Assembly: GCA_949775045.1 (NCBI GenBank)
Contig: OX459100.1
Span: forward strand, 5,208,136 to 5,272,135
Direction of reading: 5' to 3'
Length of the DNA stretch: 64,000 nucleotides
Source of the DNA: Metridium senile
Lineage: Eukaryota > Cnidaria > Anthozoa > Actiniaria > Metridiidae
A program made the position numbers and the translations under genes. The notes below the pieces were generated by a model. It was not told the DNA's origin and did not search any database. It worked only from the letters and a program-made list of their open reading frames with translations. Position 1 is the stretch's first letter. Every line of letters begins with the position of its first letter. Positions 24,302-40,872 of this stretch are shown piece after piece.

Positions 24302-25367
24302 ATATCTACAACATGGGATGTAAGAGTTAAATAATTTTAGTTTGTAAACGTTTCGAATGAGAAAGGCTGTTTTTATCAGAAAAAGAAAAGAAAAAATTAA
24401 AAAAAAAGAATAACTCACGCGCTCTCCGTTCCCCACACCCAGCTCGTCCGAAGGGAGGAGAGAACCAGCCCCTAAGCTATAAATGGTAATTCCTATACGT
24501 AGACTAACTAAGCGTCACACGATTTATACAATTGAAAAATCCTAGTCTTTCAGGGCAGGTTTATTGTTATGCTAATCTTATTGTTCTTATTCCCAGTGGG
24601 GAGTAGGGTCAAGTCGCGCATGCGGATTCAATGTGATATATGTGATATCGCATTGCAAGCGAGTTTCATCCAAGACAACCCACACGTTGTAGGGGGTGCT
24701 TGTTTTATGCTTCGGATGGCACGTAAGACTGATGTATGTATCACTTTGTATTTAATACTGAGTGATACTTCCAATTGTTGATTATTGCTCTTGCGTTTGA
24801 AATGCATGGATGCAGTATGACACTAGGAAAGAGCACCTAGACAGGTAGCACTTATAAGAAATATGTAAAGAATTGGGATCTGGTCCATGTGCTGTCGAAA
24901 ATTTGCATAATTACCCATAATGCTTTTCGTTATTAAATGGAGAAACGAGTTTTTGCGGAAGGAGTCTAGAAGAAACGGCTATTGTGCGTCTCGTAGAAGG
25001 TGTTGGATCATAAAAAGTTAAGAAATCAAAAGAGCTGGGTCTGACGTGTTCTGAGAATGCCGAGTTTTGTTTTTTGAATGATATTTTTTGCACTAAATTT
25101 AGAGATGAAAAATAACGTTTACGGTGGTTGTTCTATGGCGCAAAAACGCACACTTTAACGTTCACCTTAACACAAAGGACAGTAAATTTCACATTTTTGG
25201 ATCTCAGATGATCAATTAAGTGTCAAATGATGCCGAACTTACCACGTAACACAGTCAATTAAATAATAAAGCCCGGACTCTCAAACCAAGAAAGCTAAAA
25301 TTTTCAAAGTCATCGGTGGAATTCCACCGAGTTTTAACAGGGCCGTCACCAAAGGGTTAAATATTTA

Positions 25368-25490
<123 letters not shown>

Positions 25491-26556
25491 ATATCTACAA
25501 CATGGGATGTAAGAGTTAAATAATTTTAGTTTGTAAACGTTTCGAATGAGAAAGGCTGTTTTTATCAGAAAAAGAAAAGAAAAAATTAAAAAAAAAGAAT
25601 AACTCACGCGCTCTCCGTTCCCCACACCCAGCTCGTCCGAAGGGAGGAGAGAACCAGCCCCTAAGCTATAAATGGTAATTCCTATACGTAGACTAACTAA
25701 GCGTCACACGATTTATACAATTGAAAAATCCTAGTCTTTCAGGGCAGGTTTATTGTTATGCTAATCTTATTGTTCTTATTCCCAGTGGGGAGTAGGGTCA
25801 AGTCGCGCATGCGGATTCAATGTGATATATGTGATATCGCATTGCAAGCGAGTTTCATCCAAGACAACCCACACGTTGTAGGGGGTGCTTGTTTTATGCT
25901 TCGGATGGCACGTAAGACTGATGTATGTATCACTTTGTATTTAATACTGAGTGATACTTCCAATTGTTGATTATTGCTCTTGCGTTTGAAATGCATGGAT
26001 GCAGTATGACACTAGGAAAGAGCACCTAGACAGGTAGCACTTATAAGAAATATGTAAAGAATTGGGATCTGGTCCATGTGCTGTCGAAAATTTGCATAAT
26101 TACCCATAATGCTTTTCGTTATTAAATGGAGAAACGAGTTTTTGCGGAAGGAGTCTAGAAGAAACGGCTATTGTGCGTCTCGTAGAAGGTGTTGGATCAT
26201 AAAAAGTTAAGAAATCAAAAGAGCTGGGTCTGACGTGTTCTGAGAATGCCGAGTTTTGTTTTTTGAATGATATTTTTTGCACTAAATTTAGAGATGAAAA
26301 ATAACGTTTACGGTGGTTGTTCTATGGCGCAAAAACGCACACTTTAACGTTCACCTTAACACAAAGGACAGTAAATTTCACATTTTTGGATCTCAGATGA
26401 TCAATTAAGTGTCAAATGATGCCGAACTTACCACGTAACACAGTCAATTAAATAATAAAGCCCGGACTCTCAAACCAAGAAAGCTAAAATTTTCAAAGTC
26501 ATCGGTGGAATTCCACCGAGTTTTAACAGGGCCGTCACCAAAGGGTTAAATATTTA

Positions 26557-26671
<115 letters not shown>

Positions 26672-27737
26672 ATATCTACAACATGGGATGTAAGAGTTAA
26701 ATAATTTTAGTTTGTAAACGTTTCGAATGAGAAAGGCTGTTTTTATCAGAAAAAGAAAAGAAAAAATTAAAAAAAAAGAATAACTCACGCGCTCTCCGTT
26801 CCCCACACCCAGCTCGTCCGAAGGGAGGAGAGAACCAGCCCCTAAGCTATAAATGGTAATTCCTATACGTAGACTAACTAAGCGTCACACGATTTATACA
26901 ATTGAAAAATCCTAGTCTTTCAGGGCAGGTTTATTGTTATGCTAATCTTATTGTTCTTATTCCCAGTGGGGAGTAGGGTCAAGTCGCGCATGCGGATTCA
27001 ATGTGATATATGTGATATCGCATTGCAAGCGAGTTTCATCCAAGACAACCCACACGTTGTAGGGGGTGCTTGTTTTATGCTTCGGATGGCACGTAAGACT
27101 GATGCATGTATCACTTTGTATTTAATACTGAGTGATACTTCCAATTGTTGATTATTGCTCTTGCGTTTGAAATGCATGGATGCAGTATGACACTAGGAAA
27201 GAGCACCTAGACAGGTAGCACTTATAAGAAATATGTAAAGAATTGGGATCTGGTCCATGTGCTGTCGAAAATTTGCATAATTACCCATAATGCTTTTCGT
27301 TATTAAATGGAGAAACGAGTTTTTGCGGAAGGAGTCTAGAAGAAACGGCTATTGTGCGTCTCGTAGAAGGTGTTGGATCATAAAAAGTTAAGAAATCAAA
27401 AGAGCTGGGTCTGACGTGTTCTGAGAATGCCGAGTTTTGTTTTTTGAATGATATTTTTTGCACTAAATTTAGAGATGAAAAATAACGTTTACGGTGGTTG
27501 TTCTATGGCGCAAAAACGCACACTTTAACGTTCACCTTAACACAAAGGACAGTAAATTTCACATTTTTGGATCTCAGATGATCAATTAAGTGTCAAATGA
27601 TGCCGAACTTACCACGTAACACAGTCAATTAAATAATAAAGCCCGGACTCTCAAACCAAGAAAGCTAAAATTTTCAAAGTCATCGGTGGAATTCCACCGA
27701 GTTTTAACAGGGCCGTCACCAAAGGGTTAAATATTTA

Positions 27738-27856
<119 letters not shown>

Positions 27857-28922
27857 ATATCTACAACATGGGATGTAAGAGTTAAATAATTTTAGTTTGT
27901 AAACGTTTCGAATGAGAAAGGCTGTTTTTATCAGAAAAAGAAAAGAAAAAATTAAAAAAAAAGAATAACTCACGCGCTCTCCGTTCCCCACACCCAGCTC
28001 GTCCGAAGGGAGGAGAGAACCAGCCCCTAAGCTATAAATGGTAATTCCTATACGTAGACTAACTAAGCGTCACACGATTTATACAATTGAAAAATCCTAG
28101 TCTTTCAGGGCAGGTTTATTGTTATGCTAATCTTATTGTTCTTATTCCCAGTGGGGAGTAGGGTCAAGTCGCGCATGCGGATTCAATGTGATATATGTGA
28201 TATCGCATTGCAAGCGAGTTTCATCCAAGACAACCCACACGTTGTAGGGGGTGCTTGTTTTATGCTTCGGATGGCACGTAAGACTGATGTATGTATCACT
28301 TTGTATTTAATACTGAGTGATACTTCCAATTGTTGATTATTGCTCTTGCGTTTGAAATGCATGGATGCAGTATGACACTAGGAAAGAGCACCTAGACAGG
28401 TAGCACTTATAAGAAATATGTAAAGAATTGGGATCTGGTCCATGTGCTGTCGAAAATTTGCATAATTACCCATAATGCTTTTCGTTATTAAATGGAGAAA
28501 CGAGTTTTTGCGGAAGGAGTCTAGAAGAAACGGCTATTGTGCGTCTCGTAGAAGGTGTTGGATCATAAAAAGTTAAGAAATCAAAAGAGCTGGGTCTGAC
28601 GTGTTCTGAGAATGCCGAGTTTTGTTTTTTGAATGATATTTTTTGCACTAAATTTAGAGATGAAAAATAACGTTTACGGTGGTTGTTCTATGGCGCAAAA
28701 ACGCACACTTTAACGTTCACCTTAACACAAAGGACAGTAAATTTCACATTTTTGGATCTCAGATGATCAATTAAGTGTCAAATGATGCCGAACTTACCAC
28801 GTAACACAGTCAATTAAATAATAAAGCCCGGACTCTCAAACCAAGAAAGCTAAAATTTTCAAAGTCATCGGTGGAATTCCACCGAGTTTTAACAGGGCCG
28901 TCACCAAAGGGTTAAATATTTA

Positions 28923-29041
<119 letters not shown>

Positions 29042-30108
29042 ATATTCTACAACATGGGATGTAAGAGTTAAATAATTTTAGTTTGTAAACGTTTCGAATG
29101 AGAAAGGCTGTTTTTATCAGAAAAAGAAAAGAAAAAATTAAAAAAAAAGAATAACTCACGCGCTCTCCGTTCCCCACACCCAGCTCGTCCGAAGGGAGGA
29201 GAGAACCAGCCCCTAAGCTATAAATGGTAATTCCTATACGTAGACTAACTAAGCGTCACACGATTTATACAATTGAAAAATCCTAGTCTTTCAGGGCAGG
29301 TTTATTGTTATGCTAATCTTATTGTTCTTATTCCCAGTGGGGAGTAGGGTCAAGTCGCGCATGCGGATTCAATGTGATATATGTGATATCGCATTGCAAG
29401 CGAGTTTCATCCAAGACAACCCACACGTTGTAGGGGGTGCTTGTTTTATGCTTCGGATGGCACGTAAGACTGATGTATGTATCACTTTGTATTTAATACT
29501 GAGTGATACTTCCAATTGTTGATTATTGCTCTTGCGTTTGAAATGCATGGATGCAGTATGACACTAGGAAAGAGCACCTAGACAGGTAGCACTTATAAGA
29601 AATATGTAAAGAATTGGGATCTGGTCCATGTGCTGTCGAAAATTTGCATAATTACCCATAATGCTTTTCGTTATTAAATGGAGAAACGAGTTTTTGCGGA
29701 AGGAGTCTAGAAGAAACGGCTATTGTGCGTCTCGTAGAAGGTGTTGGATCATAAAAAGTTAAGAAATCAAAAGAGCTGGGTCTGACGTGTTCTGAGAATG
29801 CCGAGTTTTGTTTTTTGAATGATATTTTTTGCACTAAATTTAGAGATGAAAAATAACGTTTACGGTGGTTGTTCTATGGCGCAAAAACGCACACTTTAAC
29901 GTTCACCTTAACACAAAGGACAGTAAATTTCACATTTTTGGATCTCAGATGATCAATTAAGTGTCAAATGATGCCGAACTTACCACGTAACACAGTCAAT
30001 TAAATAATAAAGCCCGGACTCTCAAACCAAGAAAGCTAAAATTTTCAAAGTCATCGGTGGAATTCCACCGAGTTTTAACAGGGCCGTCACCAAAGGGTTA
30101 AATATTTA

Positions 30109-30223
<115 letters not shown>

Positions 30224-31289
30224 ATATCTACAACATGGGATGTAAGAGTTAAATAATTTTAGTTTGTAAACGTTTCGAATGAGAAAGGCTGTTTTTATCA
30301 GAAAAAGAAAAGAAAAAATTAAAAAAAAAGAATAACTCACGCGCTCTCCGTTCCCCACACCCAGCTCGTCCGAAGGGAGGAGAGAACCAGCCCCTAAGCT
30401 ATAAATGGTAATTCCTATACGTAGACTAACTAAGCGTCACACGATTTATACAATTGAAAAATCCTAGTCTTTCAGGGCAGGTTTATTGTTATGCTAATCT
30501 TATTGTTCTTATTCCCAGTGGGGAGTAGGGTCAAGTCGCGCATGCGGATTCAATGTGATATATGTGATATCGCATTGCAAGCGAGTTTCATCCAAGACAA
30601 CCCACACGTTGTAGGGGGTGCTTGTTTTATGCTTCGGATGGCACGTAAGACTGATGCATGTATCACTTTGTATTTAATACTGAGTGATACTTCCAATTGT
30701 TGATTATTGCTCTTGCGTTTGAAATGCATGGATGCAGTATGACACTAGGAAAGAGCACCTAGACAGGTAGCACTTATAAGAAATATGTAAAGAATTGGGA
30801 TCTGGTCCATGTGCTGTCGAAAATTTGCATAATTACCCATAATGCTTTTCGTTATTAAATGGAGAAACGAGTTTTTGCGGAAGGAGTCTAGAAGAAACGG
30901 CTATTGTGCGTCTCGTAGAAGGTGTTGGATCATAAAAAGTTAAGAAATCAAAAGAGCTGGGTCTGACGTGTTCTGAGAATGCCGAGTTTTGTTTTTTGAA
31001 TGATATTTTTTGCACTAAATTTAGAGATGAAAAATAACGTTTACGGTGGTTGTTCTATGGCGCAAAAACGCACACTTTAACGTTCACCTTAACACAAAGG
31101 ACAGTAAATTTCACATTTTTGGATCTCAGATGATCAATTAAGTGTCAAATGATGCCGAACTTACCACGTAACACAGTCAATTAAATAATAAAGCCCGGAC
31201 TCTCAAACCAAGAAAGCTAAAATTTTCAAAGTCATCGGTGGAATTCCACCGAGTTTTAACAGGGCCGTCACCAAAGGGTTAAATATTTA

Positions 31290-31408
<119 letters not shown>

Positions 31409-32474
31409 ATATCTACAACATGGGATGTAAGAGTTAAATAATTTTAGTTTGTAAACGTTTCGAATGAGAAAGGCTGTTTTTATCAGAAAAAGAAAAGAAA
31501 AAATTAAAAAAAAAGAATAACTCACGCGCTCTCCGTTCCCCACACCCAGCTCGTCCGAAGGGAGGAGAGAACCAGCCCCTAAGCTATAAATGGTAATTCC
31601 TATACGTAGACTAACTAAGCGTCACACGATTTATACAATTGAAAAATCCTAGTCTTTCAGGGCAGGTTTATTGTTATGCTAATCTTATTGTTCTTATTCC
31701 CAGTGGGGAGTAGGGTCAAGTCGCGCATGCGGATTCAATGTGATATATGTGATATCGCATTGCAAGCGAGTTTCATCCAAGACAACCCACACGTTGTAGG
31801 GGGTGCTTGTTTTATGCTTCGGATGGCACGTAAGACTGATGTATGTATCACTTTGTATTTAATACTGAGTGATACTTCCAATTGTTGATTATTGCTCTTG
31901 CGTTTGAAATGCATGGATGCAGTATGACACTAGGAAAGAGCACCTAGACAGGTAGCACTTATAAGAAATATGTAAAGAATTGGGATCTGGTCCATGTGCT
32001 GTCGAAAATTTGCATAATTACCCATAATGCTTTTCGTTATTAAATGGAGAAACGAGTTTTTGCGGAAGGAGTCTAGAAGAAACGGCTATTGTGCGTCTCG
32101 TAGAAGGTGTTGGATCATAAAAAGTTAAGAAATCAAAAGAGCTGGGTCTGACGTGTTCTGAGAATGCCGAGTTTTGTTTTTTGAATGATATTTTTTGCAC
32201 TAAATTTAGAGATGAAAAATAACGTTTACGGTGGTTGTTCTATGGCGCAAAAACGCACACTTTAACGTTCACCTTAACACAAAGGACAGTAAATTTCACA
32301 TTTTTGGATCTCAGATGATCAATTAAGTGTCAAATGATGCCGAACTTACCACGTAACACAGTCAATTAAATAATAAAGCCCGGACTCTCAAACCAAGAAA
32401 GCTAAAATTTTCAAAGTCATCGGTGGAATTCCACCGAGTTTTAACAGGGCCGTCACCAAAGGGTTAAATATTTA

Positions 32475-32593
<119 letters not shown>

Positions 32594-33655
32594 ATATCTA
32601 CAACATGGGATGTAAGAGTTAAATAATTTTAGTTTGTAAACGTTTCGAATGAGAAAGGCTGTTTTTATCAGAAAAAGAAAAGAAAAAATTAAAAAAAAAG
32701 AATAACTCACGCGCTCTCCGTTCCCCACACCCAGCTCGTCCGAAGGGAGGAGAGAACCAGCCCCTAAGCTATAAATGGTAATTCCTATACGTAGACTAAC
32801 TAAGCGTCACACGATTTATACAATTGAAAAATCCTAGTCTTTCAGGGCAGGTTTATTGTTATGCTAATCTTATTGTTCTTATTCCCAGTGGGGAGTAGGG
32901 TCAAGTCGCGCATGCGGATTCAATGTGATATATGTGATATCGCATTGCAAGCGAGTTTCATCCAAGACAACCCACACGTTGTAGGGGGTGCTTGTTTTAT
33001 GCTTCGGATGGCACGTAAGACTGATGTATGTATCACTTTGTATTTAATACTGAGTGATACTTCCAATTGTTGATTATTGCTCTTGCGAAATGCATGGATG
33101 CAGTATGACACTAGGAAAGAGCACCTAGACAGGTAGCACTTATAAGAAATATGTAAAGAATTGGGATCTGGTCCATGTGCTGTCGAAAATTTGCATAATT
33201 ACCCATAATGCTTTTCGTTATTAAATGGAGAAACGAGTTTTTGCGGAAGGAGTCTAGAAGAAACGGCTATTGTGCGTCTCGTAGAAGGTGTTGGATCATA
33301 AAAAGTTAAGAAATCAAAAGAGCTGGGTCTGACGTGTTCTGAGAATGCCGAGTTTTGTTTTTTGAATGATATTTTTTGCACTAAATTTAGAGATGAAAAA
33401 TAACGTTTACGGTGGTTGTTCTATGGCGCAAAAACGCACACTTTAACGTTCACCTTAACACAAAGGACAGTAAATTTCACATTTTTGGATCTCAGATGAT
33501 CAATTAAGTGTCAAATGATGCCGAACTTACCACGTAACACAGTCAATTAAATAATAAAGCCCGGACTCTCAAACCAAGAAAGCTAAAATTTTCAAAGTCA
33601 TCGGTGGAATTCCACCGAGTTTTAACAGGGCCGTCACCAAAGGGTTAAATATTTA

Positions 33656-33774
<119 letters not shown>

Positions 33775-34840
33775 ATATCTACAACATGGGATGTAAGAGT
33801 TAAATAATTTTAGTTTGTAAACGTTTCGAATGAGAAAGGCTGTTTTTATCAGAAAAAGAAAAGAAAAAATTAAAAAAAAAGAATAACTCACGCGCTCTCC
33901 GTTCCCCACACCCAGCTCGTCCGAAGGGAGGAGAGAACCAGCCCCTAAGCTATAAATGGTAATTCCTATACGTAGACTAACTAAGCGTCACACGATTTAT
34001 ACAATTGAAAAATCCTAGTCTTTCAGGGCAGGTTTATTGTTATGCTAATCTTATTGTTCTTATTCCCAGTGGGGAGTAGGGTCAAGTCGCGCATGCGGAT
34101 TCAATGTGATATATGTGATATCGCATTGCAAGCGAGTTTCATCCAAGACAACCCACACGTTGTAGGGGGTGCTTGTTTTATGCTTCGGATGGCACGTAAG
34201 ACTGATGCATGTATCACTTTGTATTTAATACTGAGTGATACTTCCAATTGTTGATTATTGCTCTTGCGTTTGAAATGCATGGATGCAGTATGACACTAGG
34301 AAAGAGCACCTAGACAGGTAGCACTTATAAGAAATATGTAAAGAATTGGGATCTGGTCCATGTGCTGTCGAAAATTTGCATAATTACCCATAATGCTTTT
34401 CGTTATTAAATGGAGAAACGAGTTTTTGCGGAAGGAGTCTAGAAGAAACGGCTATTGTGCGTCTCGTAGAAGGTGTTGGATCATAAAAAGTTAAGAAATC
34501 AAAAGAGCTGGGTCTGACGTGTTCTGAGAATGCCGAGTTTTGTTTTTTGAATGATATTTTTTGCACTAAATTTAGAGATGAAAAATAACGTTTACGGTGG
34601 TTGTTCTATGGCGCAAAAACGCACACTTTAACGTTCACCTTAACACAAAGGACAGTAAATTTCACATTTTTGGATCTCAGATGATCAATTAAGTGTCAAA
34701 TGATGCCGAACTTACCACGTAACACAGTCAATTAAATAATAAAGCCCGGACTCTCAAACCAAGAAAGCTAAAATTTTCAAAGTCATCGGTGGAATTCCAC
34801 CGAGTTTTAACAGGGCCGTCACCAAAGGGTTAAATATTTA

Positions 34841-34959
<119 letters not shown>

Positions 34960-36025
34960 ATATCTACAACATGGGATGTAAGAGTTAAATAATTTTAGTT
35001 TGTAAACGTTTCGAATGAGAAAGGCTGTTTTTATCAGAAAAAGAAAAGAAAAAATTAAAAAAAAAGAATAACTCACGCGCTCTCCGTTCCCCACACCCAG
35101 CTCGTCCGAAGGGAGGAGAGAACCAGCCCCTAAGCTATAAATGGTAATTCCTATACGTAGACTAACTAAGCGTCACACGATTTATACAATTGAAAAATCC
35201 TAGTCTTTCAGGGCAGGTTTATTGTTATGCTAATCTTATTGTTCTTATTCCCAGTGGGGAGTAGGGTCAAGTCGCGCATGCGGATTCAATGTGATATATG
35301 TGATATCGCATTGCAAGCGAGTTTCATCCAAGACAACCCACACGTTGTAGGGGGTGCTTGTTTTATGCTTCGGATGGCACGTAAGACTGATGTATGTATC
35401 ACTTTGTATTTAATACTGAGTGATACTTCCAATTGTTGATTATTGCTCTTGCGTTTGAAATGCATGGATGCAGTATGACACTAGGAAAGAGCACCTAGAC
35501 AGGTAGCACTTATAAGAAATATGTAAAGAATTGGGATCTGGTCCATGTGCTGTCGAAAATTTGCATAATTACCCATAATGCTTTTCGTTATTAAATGGAG
35601 AAACGAGTTTTTGCGGAAGGAGTCTAGAAGAAACGGCTATTGTGCGTCTCGTAGAAGGTGTTGGATCATAAAAAGTTAAGAAATCAAAAGAGCTGGGTCT
35701 GACGTGTTCTGAGAATGCCGAGTTTTGTTTTTTGAATGATATTTTTTGCACTAAATTTAGAGATGAAAAATAACGTTTACGGTGGTTGTTCTATGGCGCA
35801 AAAACGCACACTTTAACGTTCACCTTAACACAAAGGACAGTAAATTTCACATTTTTGGATCTCAGATGATCAATTAAGTGTCAAATGATGCCGAACTTAC
35901 CACGTAACACAGTCAATTAAATAATAAAGCCCGGACTCTCAAACCAAGAAAGCTAAAATTTTCAAAGTCATCGGTGGAATTCCACCGAGTTTTAACAGGG
36001 CCGTCACCAAAGGGTTAAATATTTA

Positions 36026-36144
<119 letters not shown>

Positions 36145-37210
36145 ATATCTACAACATGGGATGTAAGAGTTAAATAATTTTAGTTTGTAAACGTTTCGAA
36201 TGAGAAAGGCTGTTTTTATCAGAAAAAGAAAAGAAAAAATTAAAAAAAAAGAATAACTCACGCGCTCTCCGTTCCCCACACCCAGCTCGTCCGAAGGGAG
36301 GAGAGAACCAGCCCCTAAGCTATAAATGGTAATTCCTATACGTAGACTAACTAAGCGTCACACGATTTATACAATTGAAAAATCCTAGTCTTTCAGGGCA
36401 GGTTTATTGTTATGCTAATCTTATTGTTCTTATTCCCAGTGGGGAGTAGGGTCAAGTCGCGCATGCGGATTCAATGTGATATATGTGATATCGCATTGCA
36501 AGCGAGTTTCATCCAAGACAACCCACACGTTGTAGGGGGTGCTTGTTTTATGCTTCGGATGGCACGTAAGACTGATGCATGTATCACTTTGTATTTAATA
36601 CTGAGTGATACTTCCAATTGTTGATTATTGCTCTTGCGTTTGAAATGCATGGATGCAGTATGACACTAGGAAAGAGCACCTAGACAGGTAGCACTTATAA
36701 GAAATATGTAAAGAATTGGGATCTGGTCCATGTGCTGTCGAAAATTTGCATAATTACCCATAATGCTTTTCGTTATTAAATGGAGAAACGAGTTTTTGCG
36801 GAAGGAGTCTAGAAGAAACGGCTATTGTGCGTCTCGTAGAAGGTGTTGGATCATAAAAAGTTAAGAAATCAAAAGAGCTGGGTCTGACGTGTTCTGAGAA
36901 TGCCGAGTTTTGTTTTTTGAATGATATTTTTTGCACTAAATTTAGAGATGAAAAATAACGTTTACGGTGGTTGTTCTATGGCGCAAAAACGCACACTTTA
37001 ACGTTCACCTTAACACAAAGGACAGTAAATTTCACATTTTTGGATCTCAGATGATCAATTAAGTGTCAAATGATGCCGAACTTACCACGTAACACAGTCA
37101 ATTAAATAATAAAGCCCGGACTCTCAAACCAAGAAAGCTAAAATTTTCAAAGTCATCGGTGGAATTCCACCGAGTTTTAACAGGGCCGTCACCAAAGGGT
37201 TAAATATTTA

Positions 37211-37329
<119 letters not shown>

Positions 37330-38395
37330 ATATCTACAACATGGGATGTAAGAGTTAAATAATTTTAGTTTGTAAACGTTTCGAATGAGAAAGGCTGTTT
37401 TTATCAGAAAAAGAAAAGAAAAAATTAAAAAAAAAGAATAACTCACGCGCTCTCCGTTCCCCACACCCAGCTCGTCCGAAGGGAGGAGAGAACCAGCCCC
37501 TAAGCTATAAATGGTAATTCCTATACGTAGACTAACTAAGCGTCACACGATTTATACAATTGAAAAATCCTAGTCTTTCAGGGCAGGTTTATTGTTATGC
37601 TAATCTTATTGTTCTTATTCCCAGTGGGGAGTAGGGTCAAGTCGCGCATGCGGATTCAATGTGATATATGTGATATCGCATTGCAAGCGAGTTTCATCCA
37701 AGACAACCCACACGTTGTAGGGGGTGCTTGTTTTATGCTTCGGATGGCACGTAAGACTGATGTATGTATCACTTTGTATTTAATACTGAGTGATACTTCC
37801 AATTGTTGATTATTGCTCTTGCGTTTGAAATGCATGGATGCAGTATGACACTAGGAAAGAGCACCTAGACAGGTAGCACTTATAAGAAATATGTAAAGAA
37901 TTGGGATCTGGTCCATGTGCTGTCGAAAATTTGCATAATTACCCATAATGCTTTTCGTTATTAAATGGAGAAACGAGTTTTTGCGGAAGGAGTCTAGAAG
38001 AAACGGCTATTGTGCGTCTCGTAGAAGGTGTTGGATCATAAAAAGTTAAGAAATCAAAAGAGCTGGGTCTGACGTGTTCTGAGAATGCCGAGTTTTGTTT
38101 TTTGAATGATATTTTTTGCACTAAATTTAGAGATGAAAAATAACGTTTACGGTGGTTGTTCTATGGCGCAAAAACGCACACTTTAACGTTCACCTTAACA
38201 CAAAGGACAGTAAATTTCACATTTTTGGATCTCAGATGATCAATTAAGTGTCAAATGATGCCGAACTTACCACGTAACACAGTCAATTAAATAATAAAGC
38301 CCGGACTCTCAAACCAAGAAAGCTAAAATTTTCAAAGTCATCGGTGGAATTCCACCGAGTTTTAACAGGGCCGTCACCAAAGGGTTAAATATTTA

Positions 38396-38510
<115 letters not shown>

Positions 38511-39576
38511 ATATCTACAACATGGGATGTAAGAGTTAAATAATTTTAGTTTGTAAACGTTTCGAATGAGAAAGGCTGTTTTTATCAGAAAAAGAAAAGA
38601 AAAAATTAAAAAAAAAGAATAACTCACGCGCTCTCCGTTCCCCACACCCAGCTCGTCCGAAGGGAGGAGAGAACCAGCCCCTAAGCTATAAATGGTAATT
38701 CCTATACGTAGACTAACTAAGCGTCACACGATTTATACAATTGAAAAATCCTAGTCTTTCAGGGCAGGTTTATTGTTATGCTAATCTTATTGTTCTTATT
38801 CCCAGTGGGGAGTAGGGTCAAGTCGCGCATGCGGATTCAATGTGATATATGTGATATCGCATTGCAAGCGAGTTTCATCCAAGACAACCCACACGTTGTA
38901 GGGGGTGCTTGTTTTATGCTTCGGATGGCACGTAAGACTGATGCATGTATCACTTTGTATTTAATACTGAGTGATACTTCCAATTGTTGATTATTGCTCT
39001 TGCGTTTGAAATGCATGGATGCAGTATGACACTAGGAAAGAGCACCTAGACAGGTAGCACTTATAAGAAATATGTAAAGAATTGGGATCTGGTCCATGTG
39101 CTGTCGAAAATTTGCATAATTACCCATAATGCTTTTCGTTATTAAATGGAGAAACGAGTTTTTGCGGAAGGAGTCTAGAAGAAACGGCTATTGTGCGTCT
39201 CGTAGAAGGTGTTGGATCATAAAAAGTTAAGAAATCAAAAGAGCTGGGTCTGACGTGTTCTGAGAATGCCGAGTTTTGTTTTTTGAATGATATTTTTTGC
39301 ACTAAATTTAGAGATGAAAAATAACGTTTACGGTGGTTGTTCTATGGCGCAAAAACGCACACTTTAACGTTCACCTTAACACAAAGGACAGTAAATTTCA
39401 CATTTTTGGATCTCAGATGATCAATTAAGTGTCAAATGATGCCGAACTTACCACGTAACACAGTCAATTAAATAATAAAGCCCGGACTCTCAAACCAAGA
39501 AAGCTAAAATTTTCAAAGTCATCGGTGGAATTCCACCGAGTTTTAACAGGGCCGTCACCAAAGGGTTAAATATTTA

Positions 39577-39691
<115 letters not shown>

Positions 39692-40757
39692 ATATCTACA
39701 ACATGGGATGTAAGAGTTAAATAATTTTAGTTTGTAAACGTTTCGAATGAGAAAGGCTGTTTTTATCAGAAAAAGAAAAGAAAAAATTAAAAAAAAAGAA
39801 TAACTCACGCGCTCTCCGTTCCCCACACCCAGCTCGTCCGAAGGGAGGAGAGAACCAGCCCCTAAGCTATAAATGGTAATTCCTATACGTAGACTAACTA
39901 AGCGTCACACGATTTATACAATTGAAAAATCCTAGTCTTTCAGGGCAGGTTTATTGTTATGCTAATCTTATTGTTCTTATTCCCAGTGGGGAGTAGGGTC
40001 AAGTCGCGCATGCGGATTCAATGTGATATATGTGATATCGCATTGCAAGCGAGTTTCATCCAAGACAACCCACACGTTGTAGGGGGTGCTTGTTTTATGC
40101 TTCGGATGGCACGTAAGACTGATGTATGTATCACTTTGTATTTAATACTGAGTGATACTTCCAATTGTTGATTATTGCTCTTGCGTTTGAAATGCATGGA
40201 TGCAGTATGACACTAGGAAAGAGCACCTAGACAGGTAGCACTTATAAGAAATATGTAAAGAATTGGGATCTGGTCCATGTGCTGTCGAAAATTTGCATAA
40301 TTACCCATAATGCTTTTCGTTATTAAATGGAGAAACGAGTTTTTGCGGAAGGAGTCTAGAAGAAACGGCTATTGTGCGTCTCGTAGAAGGTGTTGGATCA
40401 TAAAAAGTTAAGAAATCAAAAGAGCTGGGTCTGACGTGTTCTGAGAATGCCGAGTTTTGTTTTTTGAATGATATTTTTTGCACTAAATTTAGAGATGAAA
40501 AATAACGTTTACGGTGGTTGTTCTATGGCGCAAAAACGCACACTTTAACGTTCACCTTAACACAAAGGACAGTAAATTTCACATTTTTGGATCTCAGATG
40601 ATCAATTAAGTGTCAAATGATGCCGAACTTACCACGTAACACAGTCAATTAAATAATAAAGCCCGGACTCTCAAACCAAGAAAGCTAAAATTTTCAAAGT
40701 CATCGGTGGAATTCCACCGAGTTTTAACAGGGCCGTCACCAAAGGGTTAAATATTTA

Positions 40758-40872
<115 letters not shown>

